NCBI GenBank assembly: GCA_045657625.1
Contig: JAZOTM010000018.1
Location: forward strand, 3,701-67,700
Length of the DNA: 64,000 nt
Direction: 5' to 3'
Source of the DNA: JAZOTM01 sp045657625
Lineage (GTDB): Bacteria; Bacillota; Clostridia; Lachnospirales; Lachnospiraceae
Both the position numbers and the translations under genes were made by a program. The notes beneath the pieces were generated by a model that was not told the origin of the DNA, did no database searches, and worked only from the letters and a program-made list of their open reading frames with translations. Shown here piece after piece: positions 26,429-34,770 of this stretch (position 1 is the first letter of the stretch; every line of letters begins with the position of its first letter).

Positions 26429-27619
26429 ATGAGTGAATACGTTAAGACAGAAATAGAAAAGAAAACAGATGCATATGGGGTATCAACAAAATTGATACAC
26501 GGAGGAATTTCCGGAGATGCATATACCGGAGCCGTGAATGTACCGATTTATCAAACCAGTACATACGCGCAGGAAGTACCGGGAGTGCATAAGGGATATG
26601 AATATTCCAGATCCGGAAATCCTACCAGAAAGGCATTGGAGGAATTAATCGCAGAATTGGAAAACGGAACGTATGGTTTTGCTTTTGCTTCCGGGCTGGC
26701 AGCCATCTCCACAGTCCTTAGTATTTTTCAAGCCGGCGATGAAGTCATCATTTCCAACGATGTATACGGTGGAACCTTCCGATTATTGGATAAAGTATTT
26801 CAAAATTTTGGAATTACTTATACGCAGGTAAATACTTCCAACTTAGAAGAAATCGAAGCAGCCATTCATCCCGGGGTAAAAGCCATTTATGTAGAGACTC
26901 CTACTAATCCATTGCTTGGAATCACAGATTTAGCGGGAGTTGCAGAAATCGCAAAAAAACACGGAGTGCTATCGATTGTAGACAATACCTTTTATACCCC
27001 GTATATTCAAAGACCTTTGGATTTCGGCATTGATATTGTACTTCACAGTGCAACAAAGTATTTGGGTGGCCACAGCGATTTGATTGCAGGACTGGTGGTG
27101 GTAAAGGACGAGAAGTTGGCAGAAAGAATTGGCTTTTTACAAAATGCCATTGGAGGCATTTTACAACCCTTTGATTCCTTTTTGCTGATTCGAGGCATAA
27201 AGACCTTAGGGGTTCGCCTAGATCGTCATGTGGAGAATGCAGAGGTCATTGTGGAGGCATTGGAAAAATCAGAGGACGTGAAAAAGATTTATTATCCGGG
27301 TCTTTCCAATCATCCGGGATATGAAATCAATCAGAAGCAAGCGAAAAACGGAGGAGCCATGATTTCCTTTGAATTGACTAAGGGACATGATGTAAACACC
27401 TTGTTCCGGAACTTACATGTCATCACTTTGGCCGAAAGCCTGGGTGGCGTGGAATCCTTAATCGAGCACCCGGCATCTATGACACATGCTTCTATTCCTA
27501 AGGAAATTCGAGAAAAAGCCGGTCTTACCGATGAGTTGATTCGTCTTTCTGTGGGTATTGAGGATGGACAGGATTTGATTTCGGATTTGTTACAGGCAAT
27601 TGAAAAATCCAGAGTTTAG
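26429..27619 (+). CDS. mccB: PLP-dependent cystathionine gamma-lyase/synthase family enzyme
   Basis: A 396-residue Cys/Met-metabolism PLP enzyme. The cofactor lysine is Lys210 in HSATKYLGGHSD; the family motifs YSRSGNPTR and ETPTNPLLG are present. Because the next gene is an MccA/CysK-type enzyme and the following three encode a methionine importer, I favour cystathionine gamma-lyase (MccB, reverse transsulfuration from methionine to cysteine). Cystathionine gamma-synthase or beta-lyase cannot be excluded from sequence alone. Confidence 0.75.
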   Translation: MSEYVKTEIEKKTDAYGVSTKLIHGGISGDAYTGAVNVPIYQTSTYAQEVPGVHKGYEYSRSGNPTRKALEELIAELENGTYGFAFASGLAAISTVLSIFQAGDEVIISNDVYGGTFRLLDKVFQNFGITYTQVNTSNLEEIEAAIHPGVKAIYVETPTNPLLGITDLAGVAEIAKKHGVLSIVDNTFYTPYIQRPLDFGIDIVLHSATKYLGGHSDLIAGLVVVKDEKLAERIGFLQNAIGGILQPFDSFLLIRGIKTLGVRLDRHVENAEVIVEALEKSEDVKKIYYPGLSNHPGYEINQKQAKNGGAMISFELTKGHDVNTLFRNLHVITLAESLGGVESLIEHPASMTHASIPKEIREKAGLTDELIRLSVGIEDGQDLISDLLQAIEKSRV

Positions 27620-27628
27620 GAGGGAGTT

Positions 27629-28549
27629 ATGGCAGTATATCACGGTATGCAGGAGTTAATCGGACATACCCCGTTGGTAGAACTTTCTACTGTTAATCAG
27701 GAATTGCCCTCGAAACTTTTTGCAAAAATGGAACTTATGAATCCTGCCGGTAGTGTAAAGGATCGCGTAGGAAAATATATGGTGGAAGATGCGGAAAGAA
27801 AAGGCCTTTTAAAACCCGGTGGAACAATCATAGAAGCCACAGCGGGAAATACAGGGATTGGAATTGCTTTCGCAGCATTGAACAAAGGATATCACATTAT
27901 TTTTGTAGTTCCCACGAAATTTTCCCAAGAGAAACAGCAGATTATGATGGCCCTTGGGGCCGAGATAATCAATACCAAGCGGGAAGACGGTATGTTGGGA
28001 GCCGCCAGAAAAGCAGAGGAATTAAAGAAAACAATTCCCAATGCCATTTCGTTAAAACAGTTTGAAAATCAGAGTAATCCACAAGCTCATTATGAAACCA
28101 CCGGGCCGGAGATTTATAGGGATTTGGATGGAAACATCGATTACTTAGTGTTGGGAGCCGGAAGCGGAGGAACCCTTACAGGAATCGCGCGTTATTTAAA
28201 GGAACAGAATCCTAGAATACAAGTGGTGCTGGCAGATCCGGTGGGATCGACCATTGGAGGTGGAGAGCACGGGGATTACAACATTGAAGGAATTGGAAAT
28301 GACTTTATCGCGGATACTTTAGATATTTCCTTGGTGGATCAAGTGATAAAGATTACGGATGAAGAAGCTTTTCAAGCAGTGAAGGAGTTGGCAAAAAAAG
28401 AGGGCATTATCGCCGGATCTTCTTCGGGAGCAGCTTTTTATGCAGCGAAGAAACTGGCACAAAGGGTGAAAGACGCCAATATTGTGGTCGTTTTGCCGGA
28501 TCGTGGAGATCGTTATTTTAGTACCGGACTGTGGGACCAAAAGGAGTAG
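27629..28549 (+). CDS. mccA: Cysteine synthase / O-acetylserine-dependent cystathionine beta-synthase
   Basis: A 306-residue fold-type II PLP enzyme. The cofactor lysine is Lys44 in NPAGSVKDRVG, and the substrate loop reads EATAGNTGIGIA. It could use O-acetylserine plus sulfide (CysK) or plus homocysteine (MccA). Pairing with the MccB-like gene ten bases upstream and with MetNIQ downstream favours MccA, giving conversion of imported methionine to cysteine. The sequence does not settle the choice. Confidence 0.72.
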   Translation: MAVYHGMQELIGHTPLVELSTVNQELPSKLFAKMELMNPAGSVKDRVGKYMVEDAERKGLLKPGGTIIEATAGNTGIGIAFAALNKGYHIIFVVPTKFSQEKQQIMMALGAEIINTKREDGMLGAARKAEELKKTIPNAISLKQFENQSNPQAHYETTGPEIYRDLDGNIDYLVLGAGSGGTLTGIARYLKEQNPRIQVVLADPVGSTIGGGEHGDYNIEGIGNDFIADTLDISLVDQVIKITDEEAFQAVKELAKKEGIIAGSSSGAAFYAAKKLAQRVKDANIVVVLPDRGDRYFSTGLWDQKE

Positions 28550-28553
28550 CAAG

Positions 28554-29573
28554 ATGGCTGAGAAAAAAACAATATATCAATTAAATCATGTGACAAAAAT
28601 CTTTGCAGATAAAAATACAAAGGTTACCGCAGTAGATGATGTGAATTTAGAAATTCAGGAGGGTGAAATCTTCGGTATCATTGGTATGAGCGGTGCCGGA
28701 AAAAGTACTTTGGTCCGTACGTTGAATCGTTTGGAAGAGATCAGCTCCGGAGAGGTGATTTTTAACGGAAAAAATCTACAAGCCTTGTCATCCAAGGAAC
28801 TTCGGGCCGCTAGAAAAGAAATTGCTATGATTTTTCAAGGATTTCATCTTCTAAATCAAAAAACCGTATTGCAAAACGTGGTATTACCGCTGAAACTTGC
28901 GGGTGTTTCCAAGAATGAACGAGAAGCACAGGGACGTAAGATGTTAAAGATTGTAGGTCTGGAAGAAAAAGAAAAAGTGTTTCCGGGACAGTTGTCCGGA
29001 GGACAAAAACAGCGTGTAGCCATTGCCAGAGCCTTGGCCATGGAGCCGAAAGTGCTGCTGTGTGACGAAGCAACCAGTGCCTTGGATCCAAAGATGACAG
29101 AAGAAGTCTTGAAACTGTTGCAGGAAATTAATCAAACCTTGAATTTGACGGTCATTATTATTACCCACGAAATGAGTGTGGTGGAAAAGATTTGTCATCG
29201 AGTAGCAATTGTAGATGCAGGGAAAATAGCAGAAGTTGGAGCAGTAAAAGATATTTTTGCAAATCCATCTTCCCAAGCCGCAAAGAAGATGCTGTTGCCT
29301 TCTTTGACCGGGGACAATCCCTTTGATATGACAGATAAACGTTGCTATCGCATTGTGTTTGACGGCAGAGCGGCGACGGAGCCGGTTATTGCGAATTTAG
29401 TAAAAGAAACCGGACATAGTATCAATATTTTAAGTGCCAATACCCGAAGTGTTGGTGGTGTGGGATATGGACAAATGATTGTGGAGTTTCCGAAGGAGGA
29501 ACAAGCGCATCAAGAAGTTTTAGAGCATCTGAAGGCAATTGGAATTATTCCACAGGAAGTAGAAGGAAGGTGA
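28554..29573 (+). CDS. metN: Methionine ABC transporter ATP-binding protein MetN
   Basis: A 339-residue ATPase. Walker A GMSGAGKST is at residues 44-52, the signature LSGGQKQR follows, then Walker B VLLCDEATSALDP. The C-terminal 80 residues form the NIL/ACT-like domain that binds methionine and gives transinhibition. The frame is open further upstream, but the ATG at 28554 has AAGGAG eight bases before it. It is four bases after mccA and leads metNIQ. Confidence 0.93.
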   Translation: MAEKKTIYQLNHVTKIFADKNTKVTAVDDVNLEIQEGEIFGIIGMSGAGKSTLVRTLNRLEEISSGEVIFNGKNLQALSSKELRAARKEIAMIFQGFHLLNQKTVLQNVVLPLKLAGVSKNEREAQGRKMLKIVGLEEKEKVFPGQLSGGQKQRVAIARALAMEPKVLLCDEATSALDPKMTEEVLKLLQEINQTLNLTVIIITHEMSVVEKICHRVAIVDAGKIAEVGAVKDIFANPSSQAAKKMLLPSLTGDNPFDMTDKRCYRIVFDGRAATEPVIANLVKETGHSINILSANTRSVGGVGYGQMIVEFPKEEQAHQEVLEHLKAIGIIPQEVEGR

Positions 29574-29577
29574 GAAC

Positions 29578-30231
29578 ATGACAACAACCATTTGGGGCAT
29601 TATTGGAAATGGCGTACTAGAAACACTGGAAATGACCTTTTTATCAACCATTTTTGCTTATATCATCGGACTACCTTATGGAATTTTACTTAAAACCACA
29701 GGAAAAGGAGAAATTTTAGAAAATAAACCGTTCTATACGGTATTGGCTTTTGTGGCAAACGTGGTTCGATCCGTTCCGTTTATGATTTTGCTGGTCTTTT
29801 TAATTCCTTTTACCAGATTTGTGGTGGGAACTTCTATTGGAACAGAAGCAAGTATTGTTCCTTTGACCATAGGAACGATACCGATTGTGGCAAGAATGGT
29901 GGAGCAATCCTTAAATGAAATTCCGGAGGGAATTACGGAAGCAGCGGTTTCCATGGGGGCTACCCCATTTCAGATTATTCGACATTTTTTGTTACCGGAA
30001 GCATTACCTTCCTTAGCAAGTGGAGCCATTATCAATTTGGCAACGGTGCTTGGTTATAGCGCAATGGCCGGATGTATTGGTGGCGGCGGATTGGGAGCGA
30101 TTGCTTTGAATTATGGTTATTATCGTTATCAAACGGATGTATTGGTGGTAACGATTTTAATATTAATCTTGATTGTTCAGGTTTTTCAGGAAAGCGGCAA
30201 TATTGTAACTAGAAAAATCAGACATTCATAA
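29578..30231 (+). CDS. metI: Methionine ABC transporter permease MetI
   Basis: A 217-residue permease with five predicted membrane helices and the binding-protein-dependent transport EAA-type loop (EAAVSMGATPFQIIRHFLLP, about residues 120-139). It forms the MetNI transporter with its neighbours. The start follows GGAAGGTG, four bases after metN. Confidence 0.93.
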   Translation: MTTTIWGIIGNGVLETLEMTFLSTIFAYIIGLPYGILLKTTGKGEILENKPFYTVLAFVANVVRSVPFMILLVFLIPFTRFVVGTSIGTEASIVPLTIGTIPIVARMVEQSLNEIPEGITEAAVSMGATPFQIIRHFLLPEALPSLASGAIINLATVLGYSAMAGCIGGGGLGAIALNYGYYRYQTDVLVVTILILILIVQVFQESGNIVTRKIRHS

Positions 30232-30257
30232 ATAAGAAAGAGAAAAGGAGAAAACAT

Positions 30258-31136
30258 ATGAAAAAGAGAGTTTTAAACGCAGTATTAGCAGGATTTTTGG
30301 CAGTAACTACTTTAGGAGCAACCGCATGCGGAAGTACTACAGAGACAACTTCCGATAATGCTTCAGAAAGTACAACAGAAGCAGCAGAAACAGCTGCAGA
30401 GGAGGAAGTAACCACAATTACGGTTGGTGCAAATGTAACACCACATGCTGAAATTTTGTATAAGGCAAAAGAAATTTTAGCAGAAGAAGGAATCGATTTG
30501 GAGGTCGTAGAAATCGAAGATTCTGTAACACCAAATACCGGTGTCGTCGAGGGAACTCTAGATGCAAACTATTTCCAGCATCAGCCATATTTGGATGATT
30601 ATAATGAGCAAAATGGTACAGATTTGGTATCCATCGGAGCAATTCATTATGAGCCATTTGCAATTTATTCTTCTTCAATCACCAGTTTGGATGAGTTGGA
30701 AGAAGGTGCACAGGTAGCAGTTCCAAACAATGTAACAAATGAAGCCAGAGCCCTTCTTTTATTAGAGCAGGAAGGTATTCTGACCTTGGCAGAAGATGCA
30801 GGCATTAATGCAACCGTTGCAGATATTGTTGAGAATCCATTAAATATTACGTTTGTAGAAGTAGATCCGGCACAGCTTGTAAATACATTACCGGACGTAG
30901 CCATTGCGGTTATTAACGGAAACTATGCGTTAGAGGGCGGCTTGGATATTGCAGATGCACTTGCAGTAGAAGCAAACGATGGTCTTGCAGCGCAGACTTA
31001 TGCAAATATTATCGCAACTACAGCAGAAAATGCAGATAATGAAGCATTACTTCGTTTGGTAGAAGTATTAAAGAGTGATGAAATCAAAGAATATATCAAT
31101 GAAACCTACGGTGGAGCCGTTGTACCGTTGGATTAA
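30258..31136 (+). CDS. metQ: Methionine-binding lipoprotein MetQ (NlpA family)
   Basis: A 292-residue substrate-binding lipoprotein: signal peptide with lipobox LGATAC (Cys24), an acidic Ser/Thr/Glu linker, then an NlpA-type domain starting ITVGANVTPHAEIL. It captures D/L-methionine, or possibly another sulfur compound, for MetNI. It is co-transcribed with metN and metI. Confidence 0.92.
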   Translation: MKKRVLNAVLAGFLAVTTLGATACGSTTETTSDNASESTTEAAETAAEEEVTTITVGANVTPHAEILYKAKEILAEEGIDLEVVEIEDSVTPNTGVVEGTLDANYFQHQPYLDDYNEQNGTDLVSIGAIHYEPFAIYSSSITSLDELEEGAQVAVPNNVTNEARALLLLEQEGILTLAEDAGINATVADIVENPLNITFVEVDPAQLVNTLPDVAIAVINGNYALEGGLDIADALAVEANDGLAAQTYANIIATTAENADNEALLRLVEVLKSDEIKEYINETYGGAVVPLD

Positions 31137-31172
31137 TAAATAATTTTTAAAGGTAAATAGGAGGATAAAAAA

Positions 31173-31727
31173 ATGGCAAGAATTAAATTATTAGAGTTAG
31201 AGGAAACTACAGGAGCAGAAAAGGAAAGATATCAGGTACTCGCTGATGCAAATAAAGTTACAAATATGAAAAAAGGATTACTTCAGGATGCAGCGACTTA
31301 CGATGCATTTATGGGATGGTATATATCTTGGAATCGTTTGGTAGAAGTTATTTCTGAAAGAGAAGCAACTGTATTTGCACATGCAATTTCAACAACCAAT
31401 AGCTGCCAGCTTTGCTCTTTATTCTTTATCAGTGATTTGAAAGCACTTGGTATTGATCCAAAGGAATTCGAAACCACAGAAAGAGAAGATTTATTGATTG
31501 CACTTGGACAGCAGATTGTAAAGGATCCAACAGCTGTTTCTGATGAACTTTTTGATAAACTTCGTAAGTTCTGGAAAGACAATGAGTTGGTTATTATTGT
31601 AGGATTCGCAGCACAGATGATTGCAACCAATAACTTTAATTCTGTATTTAAGATTGATGTAGATGAACGTTTACTTCCAATTAAGGATGAATTTACACCT
31701 GCAACCTGGAGAGCAGCGAATAAATAG
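31173..31727 (+). CDS. Carboxymuconolactone decarboxylase / AhpD-like family protein
   Basis: A 184-residue all-helical protein of the CMD/AhpD superfamily. The redox pair Cys78-x-x-Cys81 is kept (SCQLC), but the position of the usual His of the CxxCxxxH site (residue 85) is Phe. It may act as a thiol-disulfide reductase in peroxide defence; the missing His makes classical AhpD activity doubtful. It has its own AGGAGG site and follows metQ by 36 bases, so it may belong to the same sulfur operon. Confidence 0.7.
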   Translation: MARIKLLELEETTGAEKERYQVLADANKVTNMKKGLLQDAATYDAFMGWYISWNRLVEVISEREATVFAHAISTTNSCQLCSLFFISDLKALGIDPKEFETTEREDLLIALGQQIVKDPTAVSDELFDKLRKFWKDNELVIIVGFAAQMIATNNFNSVFKIDVDERLLPIKDEFTPATWRAANK

Positions 31728-31783
31728 TATTTGGAAAAAAAGAGGAATGAATTGGTGAGAAATTGATTTTGAGGTGGAGGCAA

Positions 31784-32944
31784 ATGGTAGATTTTTCGTA
31801 TTATAATCCAGCGCAGATTGTATTTGGACAAGAATCTGTGAAGAAACTGGAAGGGTTATTAAAAGAATACAATGTAAAACATTTATTGATGGTATACAGT
31901 GGTGATTTTGTAAAAACCTTAGGCATCTACGGAGAAGTAGAGCAGGCGTGCAAAAACCTGGAGATTTCCTTTTTGGAAAACGGAGAAGTGACACCGAATC
32001 CGTCCATTGATTTGGTAAGAAAGCTGGTACAGAGCGGAAAAGAAAATCACGTAGATTTTGTGTTGGCAGTAGGTGGAGGAAGTTCTATTGATACTGCAAA
32101 AGCCATTGCGCTGGGTATTCCATACGAAGGAGATGTTTGGGATTTCTTTGAAAAGGGAGTGACTCCAAATCAGGTGTTGCCAATTGGTGTCATTAGCACC
32201 CTTCCTGCAAGTGGTTCTGAAACCAGTAACGCAGCAATCTTGTCCAATAAAGAATGGAAACTGGGATTTGAGGACAATAAGATTATTCCAAAATTTGCCA
32301 TTATGAATCCAACTTATACGGTTGGTCTGCCGGCATTTCAGACAGCAGCCGGGGTGGCAGACATTTTATCTCATTTATTAGAACGTTATTTTTCCGATGT
32401 AAAGCATACGGACGTAACCGACTACTTAATAGAAGGAGCGGTACAAGCTCTTTTGGTAAACGGGAAAAAAGTGATTCAGGAGCCATCCAATTTAGATGCC
32501 AGAGCTGAAATTCAGTGGTTAGCATCTATTGCCCACAATAATTTGTTAGATACCGGAAGAATTGGTGATTGGGGTTCTCATCGTATTGAACATGAATTAA
32601 GTGGACAGTACGGTATTACCCATGGAGAAGGAATGGCCATTGTACTTCCTGCATGGGTTCGTTACATGGCAAAGGAAAAACCGTGGAAATTAGCACAACT
32701 TGCAGTACGTGTATATCATGAAGATTTGTATCAACATACAGAAGAGGAATTAGCACTTCTTTTGGCAGATCATTTGGAGCAGTTTTTCCGTGGATTAGGT
32801 CTTCGTACACATTTAAAAGAGTTGGATATTGAGGATACCCATTTCGAGGAAATGGCAAAACGTGCCACAAGAAATGGAAGCGTGGGACATTACGTTCCAT
32901 TAGATGAAAAACGTTTTGTAGATATTTTGAGACTGGCATTGTAA
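31784..32944 (+). CDS. Iron-containing alcohol dehydrogenase (BdhA/YqhD type)
   Basis: A 386-residue group III alcohol dehydrogenase, probably NADPH-linked. It has the nucleotide motif GGGSSIDTAKA (around residue 94) and metal-ligand segments ADILSHLLE and HRIEHELSG with THGEGMA. It would interconvert aldehydes and alcohols. It lies between an AhpD-like protein and an esterase in the sulfur island; a role in handling an aldehyde from sulfur-compound breakdown is speculative. ATG 31784 with GAGGTGG is preferred over an earlier TTG. Confidence 0.85.
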   Translation: MVDFSYYNPAQIVFGQESVKKLEGLLKEYNVKHLLMVYSGDFVKTLGIYGEVEQACKNLEISFLENGEVTPNPSIDLVRKLVQSGKENHVDFVLAVGGGSSIDTAKAIALGIPYEGDVWDFFEKGVTPNQVLPIGVISTLPASGSETSNAAILSNKEWKLGFEDNKIIPKFAIMNPTYTVGLPAFQTAAGVADILSHLLERYFSDVKHTDVTDYLIEGAVQALLVNGKKVIQEPSNLDARAEIQWLASIAHNNLLDTGRIGDWGSHRIEHELSGQYGITHGEGMAIVLPAWVRYMAKEKPWKLAQLAVRVYHEDLYQHTEEELALLLADHLEQFFRGLGLRTHLKELDIEDTHFEEMAKRATRNGSVGHYVPLDEKRFVDILRLAL

Positions 32945-32963
32945 TAGTAGAAAGGGAGCAGGC

Positions 32964-33602
32964 ATGAGAAGAGTACTTTGTTTTGGAGATTCAAATACAT
33001 ATGGCTATAAACCGGATGGGAGCGGTCGTTTTTCCGAAAATATTCGTTGGACCGGCAGATTGAAAACCCATTTGCAGGACTTGGATTTTCAAGTGATTGA
33101 AGAGGGACTTGTGGGCAGGACCACCGTGTTTGAGGATAGTACGAGAATTGGCAGAAAAGGATCTTCTCTGTTTCCGGTACTCTTAGAATCGCATAATCCT
33201 TTGGATTTGGTGATTATTATGCTGGGTACCAATGATTGCAAAACTGTTTATCAGGCGTCCCCCAAGGTCATTGGCCGTGGTGTGGAAATTCTTTTGAAGC
33301 AGGCAAAAAATTCTGCTCCACAGGCAAAGATTTTATTAATCTCACCGATTCATTTGGGAGAACATGTATGGGAAGAAAATTATGATACGGAATTCAATCA
33401 AATTTCAGTTACAAAGTCTAAGGAATTGAAGGGTGTTTATCAAGAATTAGCGGAAAAATATGGGAGTTATTTTTTAGCGGCGTCGGATGTGGCAGATCCT
33501 TCGGAGGAAGATCAGGAACATATGGATGAAAAAGGACATGCATCCTTGGAAAAAGCAATCTTTCAAAAGATTACAAAAGAAATTTTTCAGTTGAAAAAGT
33601 GA
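32964..33602 (+). CDS. SGNH/GDSL family esterase
   Basis: A 212-residue cytosolic SGNH hydrolase. Block I is FGDSNTYGY (Ser9), block III is GTND near residue 89, and the C-terminal DEKGH supplies the probable catalytic Asp/His. It resembles arylesterase/acyl-CoA thioesterase-type members. The natural substrate is unknown. It follows the alcohol dehydrogenase by 19 bases. Confidence 0.82.
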   Translation: MRRVLCFGDSNTYGYKPDGSGRFSENIRWTGRLKTHLQDLDFQVIEEGLVGRTTVFEDSTRIGRKGSSLFPVLLESHNPLDLVIIMLGTNDCKTVYQASPKVIGRGVEILLKQAKNSAPQAKILLISPIHLGEHVWEENYDTEFNQISVTKSKELKGVYQELAEKYGSYFLAASDVADPSEEDQEHMDEKGHASLEKAIFQKITKEIFQLKK

Positions 33603-33624
33603 GAAACAGCGGGGGTGATGAAAT

Positions 33625-34536
33625 ATGACATTGCAACAAATTTATTATGCCTTAGAGGTGGCCTCAAGTGGCTCCATGAATCGGGCAGCAGAAAAATTAT
33701 ATATTTCACAGCCCACTTTAACCAGTGCCATTAAGGAAATGGAATCAGAAGTAGGAATTACGATATTTGTCAGAACCAGTAAAGGCGTGACCTTAACAGG
33801 GGAAGGTCGCGATTTACTGGAGAAAGCCAGACAATTATACCAGCAATACGAGTTATTGATGGATGGGTATAGTGATGTCTCCAAATTAAAGCAAAAATTT
33901 GGAGTATCTACCCAGCATTATTCTTTTGCGGTAAAAGCATTTGTGGATACTATGAATCAGTTTGATACGGCACTTTATGAGTTTGCAATTCGAGAGACCA
34001 AGACCTATGAAGTGATACAGGATGTAGCGACCGGGAAAAGCGATTTGGGCATTCTTTATAAGAGTTCCTTTAATGCAAAATTGATTAATAAGTTGCTTTA
34101 CGAGAATGGACTGGAGTTTCATACCCTTGGAGAATGCAAGGCCTATGTGTATTTGCATAAGAGTCATCCCTTAGCCAATCAAGAATCGATTCGTTTTGAA
34201 GAATTGGAAAATTACCCATGCCTGTCCTTTGAACAGGGAGAAAACGGCTCGGAATATTTGGCAGAGGAAATTCTTAGCAATCGAAATTACAAACGTGTGG
34301 TGAAGGCAAATGATCGGGCAACGATGTTGAATTTGATGATTGGCATTCATGGTTATACCTTATGTTCCGGTGTGATTTGCGAGGAATTGAACGGAAGCGA
34401 ATATAAGGTGGTGCCATTTCATGCAGATAAGGCAAATCCGAATTATAAAATGAATATTGGTTATATTACGAAAAAAGGTGCAAAACTGAATAATATCGGA
34501 GAGATATTTATTAGTGAAATCAGGAAATATATCTAG
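33625..34536 (+). CDS. LysR family regulator, paralogue of the LysR at 25325
   Basis: A 303-residue LysR protein: N-terminal helix-turn-helix (GSMNRAAEKLYISQPTLT) and effector-binding domain. It shares domain-junction and C-terminal segments with the LysR at the other end of the transsulfuration block. It sits immediately before the solute-binding protein and nitrogenase-like operon, so it is a candidate regulator of that system; no operator could be assigned with confidence. Confidence 0.88.
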   Translation: MTLQQIYYALEVASSGSMNRAAEKLYISQPTLTSAIKEMESEVGITIFVRTSKGVTLTGEGRDLLEKARQLYQQYELLMDGYSDVSKLKQKFGVSTQHYSFAVKAFVDTMNQFDTALYEFAIRETKTYEVIQDVATGKSDLGILYKSSFNAKLINKLLYENGLEFHTLGECKAYVYLHKSHPLANQESIRFEELENYPCLSFEQGENGSEYLAEEILSNRNYKRVVKANDRATMLNLMIGIHGYTLCSGVICEELNGSEYKVVPFHADKANPNYKMNIGYITKKGAKLNNIGEIFISEIRKYI

Positions 34537-34541
34537 ATAAA

Positions 34542-34612
34542 GACGCTGTGGCCGCTGGAAAGGCATAGGTTTTCATAGACCGAAGATGTTGGTTCGAATC
34601 CAACCAGTGTCT
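34542..34612 (+). tRNA. Degenerate tRNA-like element, anticodon uncertain
   Basis: The 3' half is a textbook T-arm (GTTGG-TTCGAAT-CCAAC), and the ends pair as a 7-bp acceptor (GACGCTG with CAGTGTC; an eighth A-T pair is possible). The D-arm is reduced (GCC/GGC). The anticodon arm has a mismatch and an eight-base loop TTTCATAG, so it could read CAT or TCA, and no CCA is encoded. Total length is about 71 bases. It may be a decaying tRNA gene or a remnant attachment site. It starts six bases after the LysR stop. Confidence 0.45.
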
Positions 34613-34654
34613 TGTTATAAAAATAAATAATGGAAAGTTGAAAAATTTTTGAAT

Positions 34655-34683
34655 TATACAAGATTACGTTGTCTCTGTATAAT
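34655..34683 (+). promoter_or_regulatory. Promoter of the solute-binding protein gene
   Basis: -35 TATACA (34655-34660), 17-base spacer, -10 TATAAT (34678-34683). The ten bases GAATTATACA, the 17-base spacer and the perfect -10 are repeated exactly before the nitrogenase-like operon. Confidence 0.75.
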
Positions 34684-34693
34684 TAAGAAAAAA

Positions 34694-34719
34694 TGATCGA
34701 CTGAAGAGATTAGAGGTCA
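34694..34719 (+). promoter_or_regulatory. Conserved leader hairpin, copy 1 (candidate antiterminator RNA)
   Basis: Predicted RNA: stem TGATC/GGTCA, internal loop GA/A, inner stem CTGA/TTAG, five-base loop AGAGA. It begins only a few bases after the expected transcription start and abuts the terminator at 34719. The same structure with compensating changes occurs at 36467-36492. The two copies share GACT and ATTAGA. Confidence 0.6.
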
Positions 34720-34748
34720 CTCATTGGCATTTGCCAATGAGTTTTTTT
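34719..34748 (+). terminator. Leader terminator before the solute-binding protein gene
   Basis: A perfect 10-bp stem (ACTCATTGGC/GCCAATGAGT) with loop ATTT, followed by seven T. It lies inside the leader, 22 bases before the start codon, so the downstream gene can only be expressed by readthrough or antitermination. Confidence 0.88.
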
Positions 34749-34770
34749 ATACCATAAAAGGAGAGTCAAA

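Noticed and set aside
34541..34613. Selenocysteine tRNA (eight-pair acceptor, TCA in loop)
   Set aside because: Total length is about 72 bases with no long variable arm, and the anticodon stem is mismatched; no selA/selB-like genes lie here.
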